Shown: positions 34,168 through 42,602 of the stretch, in pieces
How positions within the stretch are numbered: position 1 is the first letter of the stretch
How the letters are laid out: each line of letters opens with the position of its first letter
Source: an uncultured Pelagibacteraceae bacterium
GTDB lineage: Bacteria > Pseudomonadota > Alphaproteobacteria > Pelagibacterales > AG-422-B15
Assembly (NCBI GenBank): GCA_902584215.1
Contig: CACHYW010000007.1
Location: forward strand, 1 to 42,831
Reading direction: 5' to 3'
DNA: 42,831 nt
Program-made: the position numbers and the translations under genes
Notes under the pieces: model-generated
Told to the model about the DNA's origin: nothing
Seen by the model: the letters and a program-made list of their open reading frames with translations, nothing else
The model's database searches: none

Positions 34168-36288
34168 CTATAAACCTAAGGCATCTCTTTGTTTTTTTGT
34201 GTAAGCAAGGCTTATACGGTCAATTATCATTGCTAATAGGCAAATTCCAATACCTGCTGCGAGTGCTCTACCCGTATCAGAGCGAGCTAAGCCGTTAAAA
34301 ACTTCTAGGCCAAGACCTTTTCCTCCAATTAATGGTGTGACAATTTGCATTGCAAAAGCCATCATAACTGTTTGATTGAAACCCATTACTAAACTCGGTA
34401 CTGCAAGAGGGAATTTAATTTTACTCAATGTTTGTAACGTTGAGCCTCCAAATGATCTCGATACCTCTGAATATGTTGTTGATACCTGTGACAAGCCTAA
34501 GACCGTAAGTCGGATAATTGGAGGTATCGCATAGATGATTGTTGCAAGTAATGCAGAAAATGATCCACCACCAAAGAACATCAAAACAGGAACAAGATAA
34601 CAGAAATAAGGAAGTGTTTGCATTGCATCTAAAATGACCTCGTTGATATTTTGAAATCTTTTACTGTACGAGGCCATAATGCCAATAGGAACCCCTATCA
34701 CAAAACATAAAAGAACTGAGATTAGAACTGAAGATAAAGTAATCATCGCTTCGGTCCAAATATTGCATGCTCCAATAAAAGCCAATAAAAAAGCCGTCAC
34801 AATTGCAAATCTCAAGCCAACAGCCTTCCAACTCATTAAAACTAATGCGCCGATTGTGAACCAATAAGGGAGATAAGTTAGATAGGTATCAAGAGGTCTT
34901 AAAAGATAAATCACAACCGTAGCTCGGATTGAGCGAGTTATTTCAATGAATGTTGGGTTTACTGTTAATGACTTAACACCTGCTGCTATTTCATCTCTGA
35001 TTGATAAGTTCCATGAATCAGGAAAACTTCCAATGGTTGTTATATTTGAGTCATAATAGATTATTCCCAATAAGATGAATATCCCTGAGAACATGAAATA
35101 ATGAGCATTTATGAATTGTTCAATTAATCTTCCATAGTCTTTATTAAATAATGAAACTACTAAATTAATTACAAAGGAGAAAATTCTAATAATACTTGAA
35201 AATATAAAAGCCACAGCAATATGGATGTACATTAATGGCTTCTCAATTTGTCTTGCTAAAGGATAAATGTCCCAAGTCTGAGGAAGAAGATAGAACTTCT
35301 GGCTGTCAACTGGAAGCGTTACAGTCTCTCGACTGGCTGCCTTCCCAAATCTATCAAACATAATGGCCATTAACAAAACACAAAAGCCACCTTCTAATGC
35401 AGCACCTACTTCAAGTTTTTTGATTGATACCCAAATATCTGAGCCTAATCCTTGTGCACCAATAAAAGTTGCTAAAACGACTAGAGCTAAAGCCATCATA
35501 ATTGTCTGGTTAACGCCCATCATTATGCTAGGCAATGCGAGTGGAATTTGCACTTTAAACAGAACCTGACTTTTTGTTGAGCCAAATGCAGTCGCAGTCT
35601 CTATTGTTTCATTTGGCACTTGACGTATCCCCAAGTTTGTCAAACGAATGATTGGTGGCATTGAGTAAATCATTGTTGCAAGTATTGCTGGAGCACCACC
35701 AATACCAAAGAAAAACATTGCTGGAATTAGATACACAAAGGCTGGCATCACTTGCATCACATCAAGTGCCGGTTTCATGTTTCGTTCAAATCGATCACTT
35801 AAGGCACAAAAAATACCAAGTATGACTCCTACTACAACTGACAAAAATACTGATAACCCCATAAGAGCTAGAGTTTCCATTGCAGAATCCCATAGTCCAA
35901 CCATTCCCCAATACATAGTCCCAAATAGAACGAGGAAGCCAAGTTTAATTCCACCAAATGCAAGAGAAGGTATTAGAAGTAATGCTACTATAAATACCCA
36001 AGACGAGTCTAAAAGAAAATCTTCAAGCATCCAATAAAGTTCTTTTACATAAGCGGCAACCGCTCTCGTATATACTTTAATGTTGTCTTTAAGAAAATCC
36101 TCACCCTGATTAACCCAAGCTGTAAATGTAAAAGAGTCTGTAACAAAAACTGGAAATTCAGAAACGTCTTCACTTTGAAATACTAGCCATATAGAAAATA
36201 GTAAAGCAGCAAATATTATTCCTGGAATAATTAAATTCTGATAATTGTTTTTTGAGGAGAAAGCCGACGTATCTTGAGTAAAAGCCAT
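34168..36288 (-). CDS. proW: Glycine betaine-type ABC transporter permease, two permease domains fused
   Basis: The 706-residue protein holds two copies of the binding-protein-dependent permease domain. Each carries the conserved loop that contacts the ATPase: MQVMPAFVYLIPAMFFFGIGG then PPIIRLTNLGIRQVP in the first, and MQTLPYFCYLVPVLMFFGGG then PPIIRLTVLGLSQV in the second. ProW of E. coli has one such domain and works as a dimer, so this fused form encodes both halves at once, a layout seen in other alphaproteobacteria. At least ten membrane segments are visible. It is divergent from proV across an 86-base spacer and precedes proX. Confidence 0.9.
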   Translation of the reverse strand: MAFTQDTSAFSSKNNYQNLIIPGIIFAALLFSIWLVFQSEDVSEFPVFVTDSFTFTAWVNQGEDFLKDNIKVYTRAVAAYVKELYWMLEDFLLDSSWVFIVALLLIPSLAFGGIKLGFLVLFGTMYWGMVGLWDSAMETLALMGLSVFLSVVVGVILGIFCALSDRFERNMKPALDVMQVMPAFVYLIPAMFFFGIGGAPAILATMIYSMPPIIRLTNLGIRQVPNETIETATAFGSTKSQVLFKVQIPLALPSIMMGVNQTIMMALALVVLATFIGAQGLGSDIWVSIKKLEVGAALEGGFCVLLMAIMFDRFGKAASRETVTLPVDSQKFYLLPQTWDIYPLARQIEKPLMYIHIAVAFIFSSIIRIFSFVINLVVSLFNKDYGRLIEQFINAHYFMFSGIFILLGIIYYDSNITTIGSFPDSWNLSIRDEIAAGVKSLTVNPTFIEITRSIRATVVIYLLRPLDTYLTYLPYWFTIGALVLMSWKAVGLRFAIVTAFLLAFIGACNIWTEAMITLSSVLISVLLCFVIGVPIGIMASYSKRFQNINEVILDAMQTLPYFCYLVPVLMFFGGGSFSALLATIIYAIPPIIRLTVLGLSQVSTTYSEVSRSFGGSTLQTLSKIKFPLAVPSLVMGFNQTVMMAFAMQIVTPLIGGKGLGLEVFNGLARSDTGRALAAGIGICLLAMIIDRISLAYTKKQRDALGL

Positions 36289-36307
36289 AATAAATTTAGA
36301 GTTTAAA

Positions 36308-36336
36308 ATTAAAATAAGTTATTCAAAAATCCTCAA
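36308..36336 (-). promoter_or_regulatory. Candidate proW promoter
   Basis: On the minus strand TTGAGG (36331-36336) and TTTAAT (36308-36313, 5/6) are 17 bases apart. The start would fall near 36301, 13 bases before the ATG. It lies face to face with and overlaps the proV promoter. Confidence 0.45.
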
Positions 36337-36347
36337 CATAGTATAAC
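36319..36347 (+). promoter_or_regulatory. Candidate proV promoter
   Basis: TTATTC (36319-36324) and TATAAC (36342-36347, 5/6) are separated by 17 bases. The start would be near 36354, giving a leader of about 20 bases. Because it overlaps the proW promoter in the opposite direction, the two polymerases should compete, or one regulator could control both. Confidence 0.45.
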
Positions 36348-36374
36348 ATTCAGCAGATATATCACTCATAAATA

Positions 36375-37418
36375 ATGGAAAAAAACGATAAAATAGTATG
36401 CACTGACATTTGGAAGGTATTTGGACCTAACGAAAAAAATGTCCTTTCTAATCTGGATAAAACTCTATCAAGAAGTGAAGTACAGGAAAAAACTGGACAC
36501 GTCGTCGCCGTAAAAGATGTAACCTTTTCAGTTCAAAAAGGTGAGACATTTGTTGTAATGGGGCTTTCTGGAAGTGGCAAATCAACTCTGGTTAGGTGTT
36601 TATCTAGATTAATTGAGCCAACAGCTGGGCAAGTTAGTATTGACGGGCAAGATGTTACCACAATGAGCAACAAAGATTTAACAGAATTAAGAAGAAATAG
36701 AATGAGTATGGTGTTTCAGCACTTTGGGCTTTTTCCTCACCGAAGAGTAATTGAAAATATTGGTTACGGTCTTGAAATCAGAGGCGTAAAGAAAAAAGAT
36801 AGATTAGAAAAATCTATGGAAACACTAAACTTAGTTGGTTTAGATGGGTGGGATCAACATTATCCAAGAGAATTATCTGGCGGTATGCAGCAACGAGTAG
36901 GATTAGCAAGGGCTCTTGCAGTTGATCCTGAAATATTAATTTTCGATGAACCATTTTCAGCGCTCGATCCTCTTATAAGAAGAGAAATGCAAGACGAGTT
37001 GTTAAGCATTCAAAAATTGGTTCAAAAAACAATGGTTTTTATTACACACGATTTTTCAGAAGCAATTAAAATGGGAGATCATATTGCTATAATGAAAGAT
37101 GGGGAGATTTCACAAGTTGGAACACCTGAAGAAATTGTTGCAAATCCCATTGATCAGTATGTAAAAGATTTTACTGAAGATGTGCCGAAATATAAAGTTT
37201 TAAGCGCAGGAAAATGTGCGAGAACTGAATGCTGTGAAGAGACCAAGACTATGTTTGCAGAAGGTAATGACTGCATTGCAAGTGACACAAAAATTGATAA
37301 TTTAATTAATCAGATTGCTGACTCTGATAAAACTTATCCGGTAATTGATACAAACAGTGGTGAGCTTGTTGGTGAAATAGATCGATCAATTGTTTTAAAA
37401 TCAATGACATCGTCTTAA
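36375..37418 (+). CDS. proV: Glycine betaine-type ABC transporter ATP-binding protein
   Basis: The 347-residue ATPase belongs to the ProV/OpuAA family. It shows the Walker A GLSGSGKST at 63-71, the signature LSGGMQQRVGLARALA, Walker B ILIFDEPFSALDP, and the switch histidine in FITHDFSEA. ProV-type residues precede the core (an N-terminal extension with SRSEVQEKTG). After about 280 there is a CBS-like tail (TYPVIDTNSGELVGEIDRS) with an unusual cysteine cluster, CARTECCEE. It energises the permease at 34168-36288 but is transcribed in the opposite direction and co-directional with catabolic-type genes. Confidence 0.92.
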   Translation: MEKNDKIVCTDIWKVFGPNEKNVLSNLDKTLSRSEVQEKTGHVVAVKDVTFSVQKGETFVVMGLSGSGKSTLVRCLSRLIEPTAGQVSIDGQDVTTMSNKDLTELRRNRMSMVFQHFGLFPHRRVIENIGYGLEIRGVKKKDRLEKSMETLNLVGLDGWDQHYPRELSGGMQQRVGLARALAVDPEILIFDEPFSALDPLIRREMQDELLSIQKLVQKTMVFITHDFSEAIKMGDHIAIMKDGEISQVGTPEEIVANPIDQYVKDFTEDVPKYKVLSAGKCARTECCEETKTMFAEGNDCIASDTKIDNLINQIADSDKTYPVIDTNSGELVGEIDRSIVLKSMTSS

Positions 37419-37437
37419 GAAAATATAAAATTAAATT

Positions 37438-38628
37438 ATGCCACTCTTTAATTTAGACAGGGAGGAAATTTTAACCCCTCAAGATTGGGGTTTTCCAGTA
37501 CCGATATCTTATGGTCCAGGCAGATTTGTTGAAATCGGCAATTATTGTTATGAAAATCAAATAAGAAATCCACTAATTGTCACAGATAGTGGAAGCGTTA
37601 ATCTTCCGTTTATAGATAAGCTGGTTGAAATTTTAAAAAAAACAAAAGTAAATTCGGGTATTTATTCAAAGATTTCTCCTAACCCAAGAGATAACGAAAT
37701 TTCGGAGGGGAAACAATTATTTAGAAATAATAATCATGATGCGATAATTGCCATTGGTGGTGGTAGTGCAATGGATGGCGGAAAGTCAATTTGTCTTACT
37801 GCCAATAATGAAATTGACTTATTTGATTTTGAATGGGAAAAAACCCCTCAGAAAATTGGCCCTGATAATAAATTTCCTCCGCTTATCACAATACCCACAA
37901 CTGCGGGCACTGGAGCAGAAACTGAGAGCACAGCAATGGTTACGGATACGAAACAAGGAATTAAACTTTGTATAATGCATCCAGACCTCAAACCCTCTAT
38001 AGCCATACTTGATCCTGAACTAACTTTGGGTTTACCGTCAAATCTTACTGCATGGACTGGTGCAGACGCAATGATACACTCTATTGAAGGTTATTGCGTA
38101 CCAGGTTTTCATCCTTTATGCGATGGCGCTGCACTTGAGAGCTTATATTTAATCTCCAAATCGCTTGTAACTGTTGTCGAAGAACCAAATAATCTAGAAG
38201 CACGTGGTGCAATGTTGGTAGCTTCATGTCTAGGAGGTATTTCATTCATAAAGGGACTTGGACTTGTGCATGCGATTGCCCACATGGTTGGTGCTGAATT
38301 TAATACTCACCACGGATTAACTAACGCAATTATTTTACCTGCGGTTCTTAGATTTAATCTTCCTGATATGGAGGAGAAAGTAATAAGAATGTCACAGGCT
38401 ATGCAATATACTGACCATTCATCAGGTCAGTTCATTGAGAATATGGAAAAAATACTTGATAGGATTAAAATCCCAAGAAGCTTAAATGAAATTGGTGTTC
38501 CAGAAGATAGCATCGAGAGAATATCTGAAAAGTCAATGATAGATACAGCTTTCGGGACAAATCCGAGAGCAGCTACATTGGATGATGTAAGAGAACTTGT
38601 TAAGACAAGCATTTTTGGAGCTCGATAA
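37438..38628 (+). CDS. Iron-containing (type III) alcohol dehydrogenase
   Basis: The 396-residue enzyme has the NAD-binding GGGSAMDGGK near 107-116 and TIPTTAGTGAE near 151-161. The four metal ligands are D210, H214, H278 and H292, matching the spacing of E. coli FucO. The family oxidises many alcohols or reduces aldehydes. Because the gene lies 19 bases after the betaine-type proV, a choline dehydrogenase role like that of Bacillus subtilis GbsB, which is a type III enzyme, is a reasonable hypothesis; a betaine aldehyde dehydrogenase is not present next to it. No strong Shine-Dalgarno sequence. Confidence 0.88.
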   Translation: MPLFNLDREEILTPQDWGFPVPISYGPGRFVEIGNYCYENQIRNPLIVTDSGSVNLPFIDKLVEILKKTKVNSGIYSKISPNPRDNEISEGKQLFRNNNHDAIIAIGGGSAMDGGKSICLTANNEIDLFDFEWEKTPQKIGPDNKFPPLITIPTTAGTGAETESTAMVTDTKQGIKLCIMHPDLKPSIAILDPELTLGLPSNLTAWTGADAMIHSIEGYCVPGFHPLCDGAALESLYLISKSLVTVVEEPNNLEARGAMLVASCLGGISFIKGLGLVHAIAHMVGAEFNTHHGLTNAIILPAVLRFNLPDMEEKVIRMSQAMQYTDHSSGQFIENMEKILDRIKIPRSLNEIGVPEDSIERISEKSMIDTAFGTNPRAATLDDVRELVKTSIFGAR

Positions 38629-38640
38629 AAATCCTCAAAA

Positions 38641-40077
38641 ATGATTACTCGATTATCTTTACAGGAGCAGATTGATTTAATTCATAATAAAGAAATAAAA
38701 ATAGAGGAGCTTTTTCAAGAATACTTATCAAATATTGACAAACTTAATCCCCAACTCAACGCCATTGTATCATTAAGGGATCGAGATTGGATTATAAAAA
38801 AAGCTCAAGAACAAGATTCCTTAAAAAAAGATATTAAAATTAAACAAATTTTATTTGGGCTTCCATTTGCTACTAAAGAATTGTTTGATGTCAAAGAGCT
38901 GCCAACTACTTATGGAATACCTGAGTATCAAAATGAATTTCCAGAGACTGACTCATTAATTATAAAAAATCTAAAGCAACAGGGTGCCACTATTATTGGG
39001 AAATCAAATATGGCAGAGTTAGCAATAGGATCACATACAAAGAATAAGTTATTTAAATCAACTTCTAATCCATATAACCTTAGTCTATCACCAGGCGGCT
39101 CCAGCGGGGGAGCATCGGCTGCTGTAGCCAGTTGCCTTATCCCATTTTCTGATGGGACTGATATGATGGGGTCTTGCAGAAACCCTGCAGCTTATACAAA
39201 TTTATATGGTTTTAGACCAAGTCCTGGGCTTATTCCCGATAAAAGAGGAGAAAGTAAATATCCTGTATTAACAACCCCCGGCGGCATTGCTCGAACTCCG
39301 GAAGACTTAAGTATTTTTTTGGATTCAGTATCAGGTATAGATGATGAGGATCATTATTCCTACAGCTTTGAAGGCTCGTTTCGATCAATTGAAACACATT
39401 TAAATGGCAATATAAAAATTGGCTGGTTGAGCAACTTGGTTGAAAATTATACTTTTGAAAAAGGGATTATAGAATTATGTGAGATTGCATTAAATGAATT
39501 CGCTTCTGCAGAAAAGAAAATATCAATAGAGCAATGCAATATAAATATAGATCCTGATAAATTATGGGAAGTATGGTGTAATCTTAGATCAAAAATAACA
39601 TTTGATGATCTGTCTTCTATGCGTATTCAAAATTTTGAAGAGTTAGGCTTTCCTGTTAGATGGGAATATGAACAAGGAGAAAAAATAAAAGAAGCTGATA
39701 TTACCAATGCTATAGATCATTATTTAAAGGATCGTTCTTATGTTGACAGAGTATTTGATAAATACGACTTTCTCGCCTTGCCTTCTGCCCAACTATTTCC
39801 ATTTGATAAAGAAATAGATTTCCCAAAAAATATCCAAGAAACTCAAATGGACACATATCATCGATGGATGGAAGTCACAGTATTTGCGAGTATGTTCCAA
39901 CTGCCTACCATTTCAGTCCCCGTTGGCTTTAATGAAAAGGGACTTCCAATGGGAATGCAATTAATTGGTAAAAATAAATCGGATGAGAAAGTAATTCATA
40001 TCGGCAAATACTACGAAGAAATTTTTAATCGTTCAAAAATACAACCTAATATTATAAATGAATTACAAGCTAACTGA
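38641..40077 (+). CDS. Amidase signature family amidohydrolase
   Basis: The 478-residue enzyme has the Ser-cisSer-Lys triad of the amidase signature family: K79 in FATKE, S154 in PGGSSGG, and S178 in MGSCRNPA, with the same spacing (75 and 24 residues) as in fatty acid amide hydrolase. Family members hydrolyse amides and also include GatA. The length, and the absence of gatB and gatC next to it, argue against GatA. The start is 12 bases after the alcohol dehydrogenase gene and its end overlaps a beta-lactamase-fold gene by 20 bases. The substrate is unknown; an amide of a transported amine is possible. Confidence 0.88.
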   Translation: MITRLSLQEQIDLIHNKEIKIEELFQEYLSNIDKLNPQLNAIVSLRDRDWIIKKAQEQDSLKKDIKIKQILFGLPFATKELFDVKELPTTYGIPEYQNEFPETDSLIIKNLKQQGATIIGKSNMAELAIGSHTKNKLFKSTSNPYNLSLSPGGSSGGASAAVASCLIPFSDGTDMMGSCRNPAAYTNLYGFRPSPGLIPDKRGESKYPVLTTPGGIARTPEDLSIFLDSVSGIDDEDHYSYSFEGSFRSIETHLNGNIKIGWLSNLVENYTFEKGIIELCEIALNEFASAEKKISIEQCNINIDPDKLWEVWCNLRSKITFDDLSSMRIQNFEELGFPVRWEYEQGEKIKEADITNAIDHYLKDRSYVDRVFDKYDFLALPSAQLFPFDKEIDFPKNIQETQMDTYHRWMEVTVFASMFQLPTISVPVGFNEKGLPMGMQLIGKNKSDEKVIHIGKYYEEIFNRSKIQPNIINELQAN

Positions 40078-41221
40078 TATCCCGAACCCAACTCTTGTTA
40101 CTTTGCGTGATAATAAAGCTAAATGGAATCTGCCTGAGTATAGGAGGACAGGGTATAGAAATCTTCACAAAATTAATAGATACGGAATTTTATTAAGGTC
40201 AGATTATGTTTTGCCACTAAATGAAAATCCCAAAAATGAGATTGAAGAAATACCATCAGTAAGGGAAATGACTGGTTATAAATCATTTTGCTCTCTAATT
40301 GTAGGAAAAGAACAAGAAATATTTTATGAGAAATACGCAGAGGATTTTTCTTCTTTGCAGCTACAAACAATCATGTCAATCTCAAAAATGTTTCTTAATT
40401 TATTTGTTGGTGAGCTTTTAGAAAAAGGCAAATTGCAATTAGAAAAACCTATTTCATATTATTTGCCCAATATTGGAAGCGGTTACGCCGAGGCAACTGT
40501 TCAAAATGTCTTAAACATGAATACAGTTAATGCTTTCACCGAAGATTATACTGATCCTTATTCAACATCATTTATGCACGAAACTGTGGGTGGCTGGCGA
40601 ATACCAGGTGAAGGTGCAAATGAAGTCTTACAAGAAGATTTTCTTAATCAAATTGAAACAGATGTGAGTGGTTCCGTGACAAATAATACAGAAAATGCAT
40701 ATTATAAGTCAGCAAACAGTGATGTTATTGCGCTATTAATCGAAAAAATAAGTGATCGGAAATTGCATGACTGGCTTCTTTCTTCTGTTGAAGCCATGGG
40801 TTTTGAAGATGGCTTGTATATGGCAACTGATAGAGGTGGAATGCCGTGGTTATCCGGTGGAGGTTGCCTTATGACACGAGATTTTTTGCGTATGGGCCTC
40901 TTGTTCTCAAGAAGAGGCAGAGGAATAAGAGATAGAATTGTCGGCTCGGAGAAATTTATTAATGAAACTGTATCTAATAAAGGTCCAAAATATATGCACT
41001 TAAAAGATGGAAAATATGTTTATTATTCAAATCAAACAATGAAATCGAATGATTGGATTGGGCATTCTGGGTATGGTGGACAGTTTTTGATGATTAATTT
41101 AGAAACTAATGTTGTGGCAGGTTTTTTTTCTGTTTTAGAAACTGACTCAGCTACTGATGAAGAGTATAAAACTAAAATGATACTCATGCTTGAAGAAGTA
41201 ACCTCAAAAAAATATTCATAG
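40058..41221 (+). CDS. Beta-lactamase-fold serine hydrolase (class C/NylB-like)
   Basis: The 387-residue protein has S107-I-S-K110, the SxxK catalytic pair of penicillin-recognising hydrolases, and a Y-K-S-A-N segment (216-220) in place of the usual YxN. GHSGYGGQFLMINLE near the end corresponds to the third box. No signal peptide is visible, so it is probably cytoplasmic, unlike resistance beta-lactamases. Such proteins include esterases and 6-aminohexanoate-dimer hydrolase (NylB). It starts 20 bases inside the amidase gene, indicating close translational coupling. The substrate is not predictable. Confidence 0.83.
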   Translation: MNYKLTDIPNPTLVTLRDNKAKWNLPEYRRTGYRNLHKINRYGILLRSDYVLPLNENPKNEIEEIPSVREMTGYKSFCSLIVGKEQEIFYEKYAEDFSSLQLQTIMSISKMFLNLFVGELLEKGKLQLEKPISYYLPNIGSGYAEATVQNVLNMNTVNAFTEDYTDPYSTSFMHETVGGWRIPGEGANEVLQEDFLNQIETDVSGSVTNNTENAYYKSANSDVIALLIEKISDRKLHDWLLSSVEAMGFEDGLYMATDRGGMPWLSGGGCLMTRDFLRMGLLFSRRGRGIRDRIVGSEKFINETVSNKGPKYMHLKDGKYVYYSNQTMKSNDWIGHSGYGGQFLMINLETNVVAGFFSVLETDSATDEEYKTKMILMLEEVTSKKYS

Positions 41222-41233
41222 AAAGGATTTTAT

Positions 41234-41617
41234 ATGAAAGGGTACGTTATGGTTGGGTCAAGTAATTTAAATACTTCCAGAGCCTTCTATGATGAAGTTT
41301 TAGCTGTCTTAGGAATGAGTTCAATGTATGAAGATGAAGTTTGTATTGGTTACGCTCATAAAGGAAATGCAGATGTAGAATTCTATATTACCAAACCTGC
41401 TAATGGAGAACCTGTTACATTTGGAAATGGCACACAAATATCTTTTCTTGCCAAAACAAAAGAGCAAGTAGAAAAATTTCACCAAATTGCTCTTGGTCTT
41501 GGAGCAGCAAATGAGGGAAATCCTGGATTTCGACCACATGATAGTTACGTTTATTATGCTTATGTAAGAGATCCAGATGGAAATAAAATTTGCTCATATA
41601 CAAGCATAAATGTCTAG
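41234..41617 (+). CDS. VOC-family (glyoxalase/bleomycin resistance) protein
   Basis: The 127-residue protein fits one VOC module pair: GSSNLNTSRAFYDEVLAVLG at the start, VEFYITKP in the middle, and YVRDPDGNKICSY at the end, the classical RDPDGN turn. Members are small metal-dependent lyases, dioxygenases or binding proteins; the specific activity cannot be assigned. An AGGA ribosome-binding sequence precedes the ATG by 7 bases. It is the fifth gene of the proV operon and overlaps the next gene by 8 bases. Confidence 0.87.
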   Translation: MKGYVMVGSSNLNTSRAFYDEVLAVLGMSSMYEDEVCIGYAHKGNADVEFYITKPANGEPVTFGNGTQISFLAKTKEQVEKFHQIALGLGAANEGNPGFRPHDSYVYYAYVRDPDGNKICSYTSINV

Positions 41618-42602
41618 AGCGACCAGATTTAAGATTTATAGAATCTTAGTTATAGCATCTATTATTTTAATAATCCCCCTTCTCTTCATTGTTGGAGTAA
41701 CTTTGCCCTATTTATTCAATACAATAAAAGTAAGTTTCCCTGAAATTAATATAGGTAAAGACGTAGAAAGATACATTGCTGAAAGAGAATTAAACTTTAA
41801 GAATACTAATGCAAAAGCAAAGAAAAAAATAATATGGAATGACGATGCAAATATTAAAACTGAATATTCAATTGTTTATCTTCATGGAAGTTTTGCTACA
41901 GGGTACCAGCAGGAAGATGTCTTAGTAAAAGTTGCAAAAAAATTGAAGGCTAATTTATTTATATCAAGACTAGCCGGACATGGATCAGGATTTGACTCTA
42001 CAAAAAATGTAAAGGCTGAAGATTTCCTCGAAGATGCTGCTGAAGCCCTTTCAGTAGGCAATAAAATAGGCGAAAAAGTAATATTGATGGGTTTCTCAGC
42101 TGGGGGTTCGTTCGCATTAATGGCAGCGAAGGACCAGAAAATGTTGGAAAAAGTTAGTCATTTAGTGCTCATTGCACCTTGGACCCCAAAACTATCGCTT
42201 CCGTATTTCATAGCAGCCACAGGATTATTTTTTAAAAGTAATTATAAATTCAATTTTCCTGGTTATTTTAGTTTGTCTAATAAAGAGTGGGATCCTTTTT
42301 GGGTTAATGAATTTCACAGAACGCTTCCAAAACAACTTTGGAAAGCTGCTTATTCTGGAAGAAATCTTAAATTTCCAAAAACAAATCTGCCGCTTTTGGT
42401 CTTTTACGAAGAAAAAGATAAGGTTGTAAAAGCTGAAGGAGTTAAAAAGATATTTAAAGAATGGAACGGACCTAAGAAAATAATTAATAATAATACTAAT
42501 TTAGGAGGTTTCAACTATCATGACATAATTGGAATTCTTAACTCTCCTCAAGACGAACTATTTGTTGAAGAAATAAATAATTGGATAAGGGCTAACCCTT
42601 AA
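41610..42602 (+). CDS. Membrane-anchored alpha/beta hydrolase
   Basis: The 330-residue protein has an N-terminal membrane helix (about 11-35) and an alpha/beta hydrolase domain. It shows LHGSFATGYQ (oxyanion region, 91-100), the nucleophile elbow G161-F-S163-A-G165, and FYEEKDKVV, a typical acid-residue loop. NYHDIIG near the end provides the likely catalytic histidine. It acts on an ester, amide or lipid; the substrate is unknown. The start overlaps the VOC gene by 8 bases. Its 3' end overlaps the convergent acyl-CoA synthetase gene by 11 bases. Confidence 0.85.
   Translation: MSRATRFKIYRILVIASIILIIPLLFIVGVTLPYLFNTIKVSFPEINIGKDVERYIAERELNFKNTNAKAKKKIIWNDDANIKTEYSIVYLHGSFATGYQQEDVLVKVAKKLKANLFISRLAGHGSGFDSTKNVKAEDFLEDAAEALSVGNKIGEKVILMGFSAGGSFALMAAKDQKMLEKVSHLVLIAPWTPKLSLPYFIAATGLFFKSNYKFNFPGYFSLSNKEWDPFWVNEFHRTLPKQLWKAAYSGRNLKFPKTNLPLLVFYEEKDKVVKAEGVKKIFKEWNGPKKIINNNTNLGGFNYHDIIGILNSPQDELFVEEINNWIRANP

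Noticed and set aside
38641..40077. GatA subunit of the tRNA amidotransferase
   Set aside because: No gatB or gatC neighbours, and the catabolic-type operon context does not fit.
40058..41221. Antibiotic-resistance beta-lactamase
   Set aside because: SxxK is present, but there is no signal peptide, the YxN box is altered, and the operon context is metabolic.
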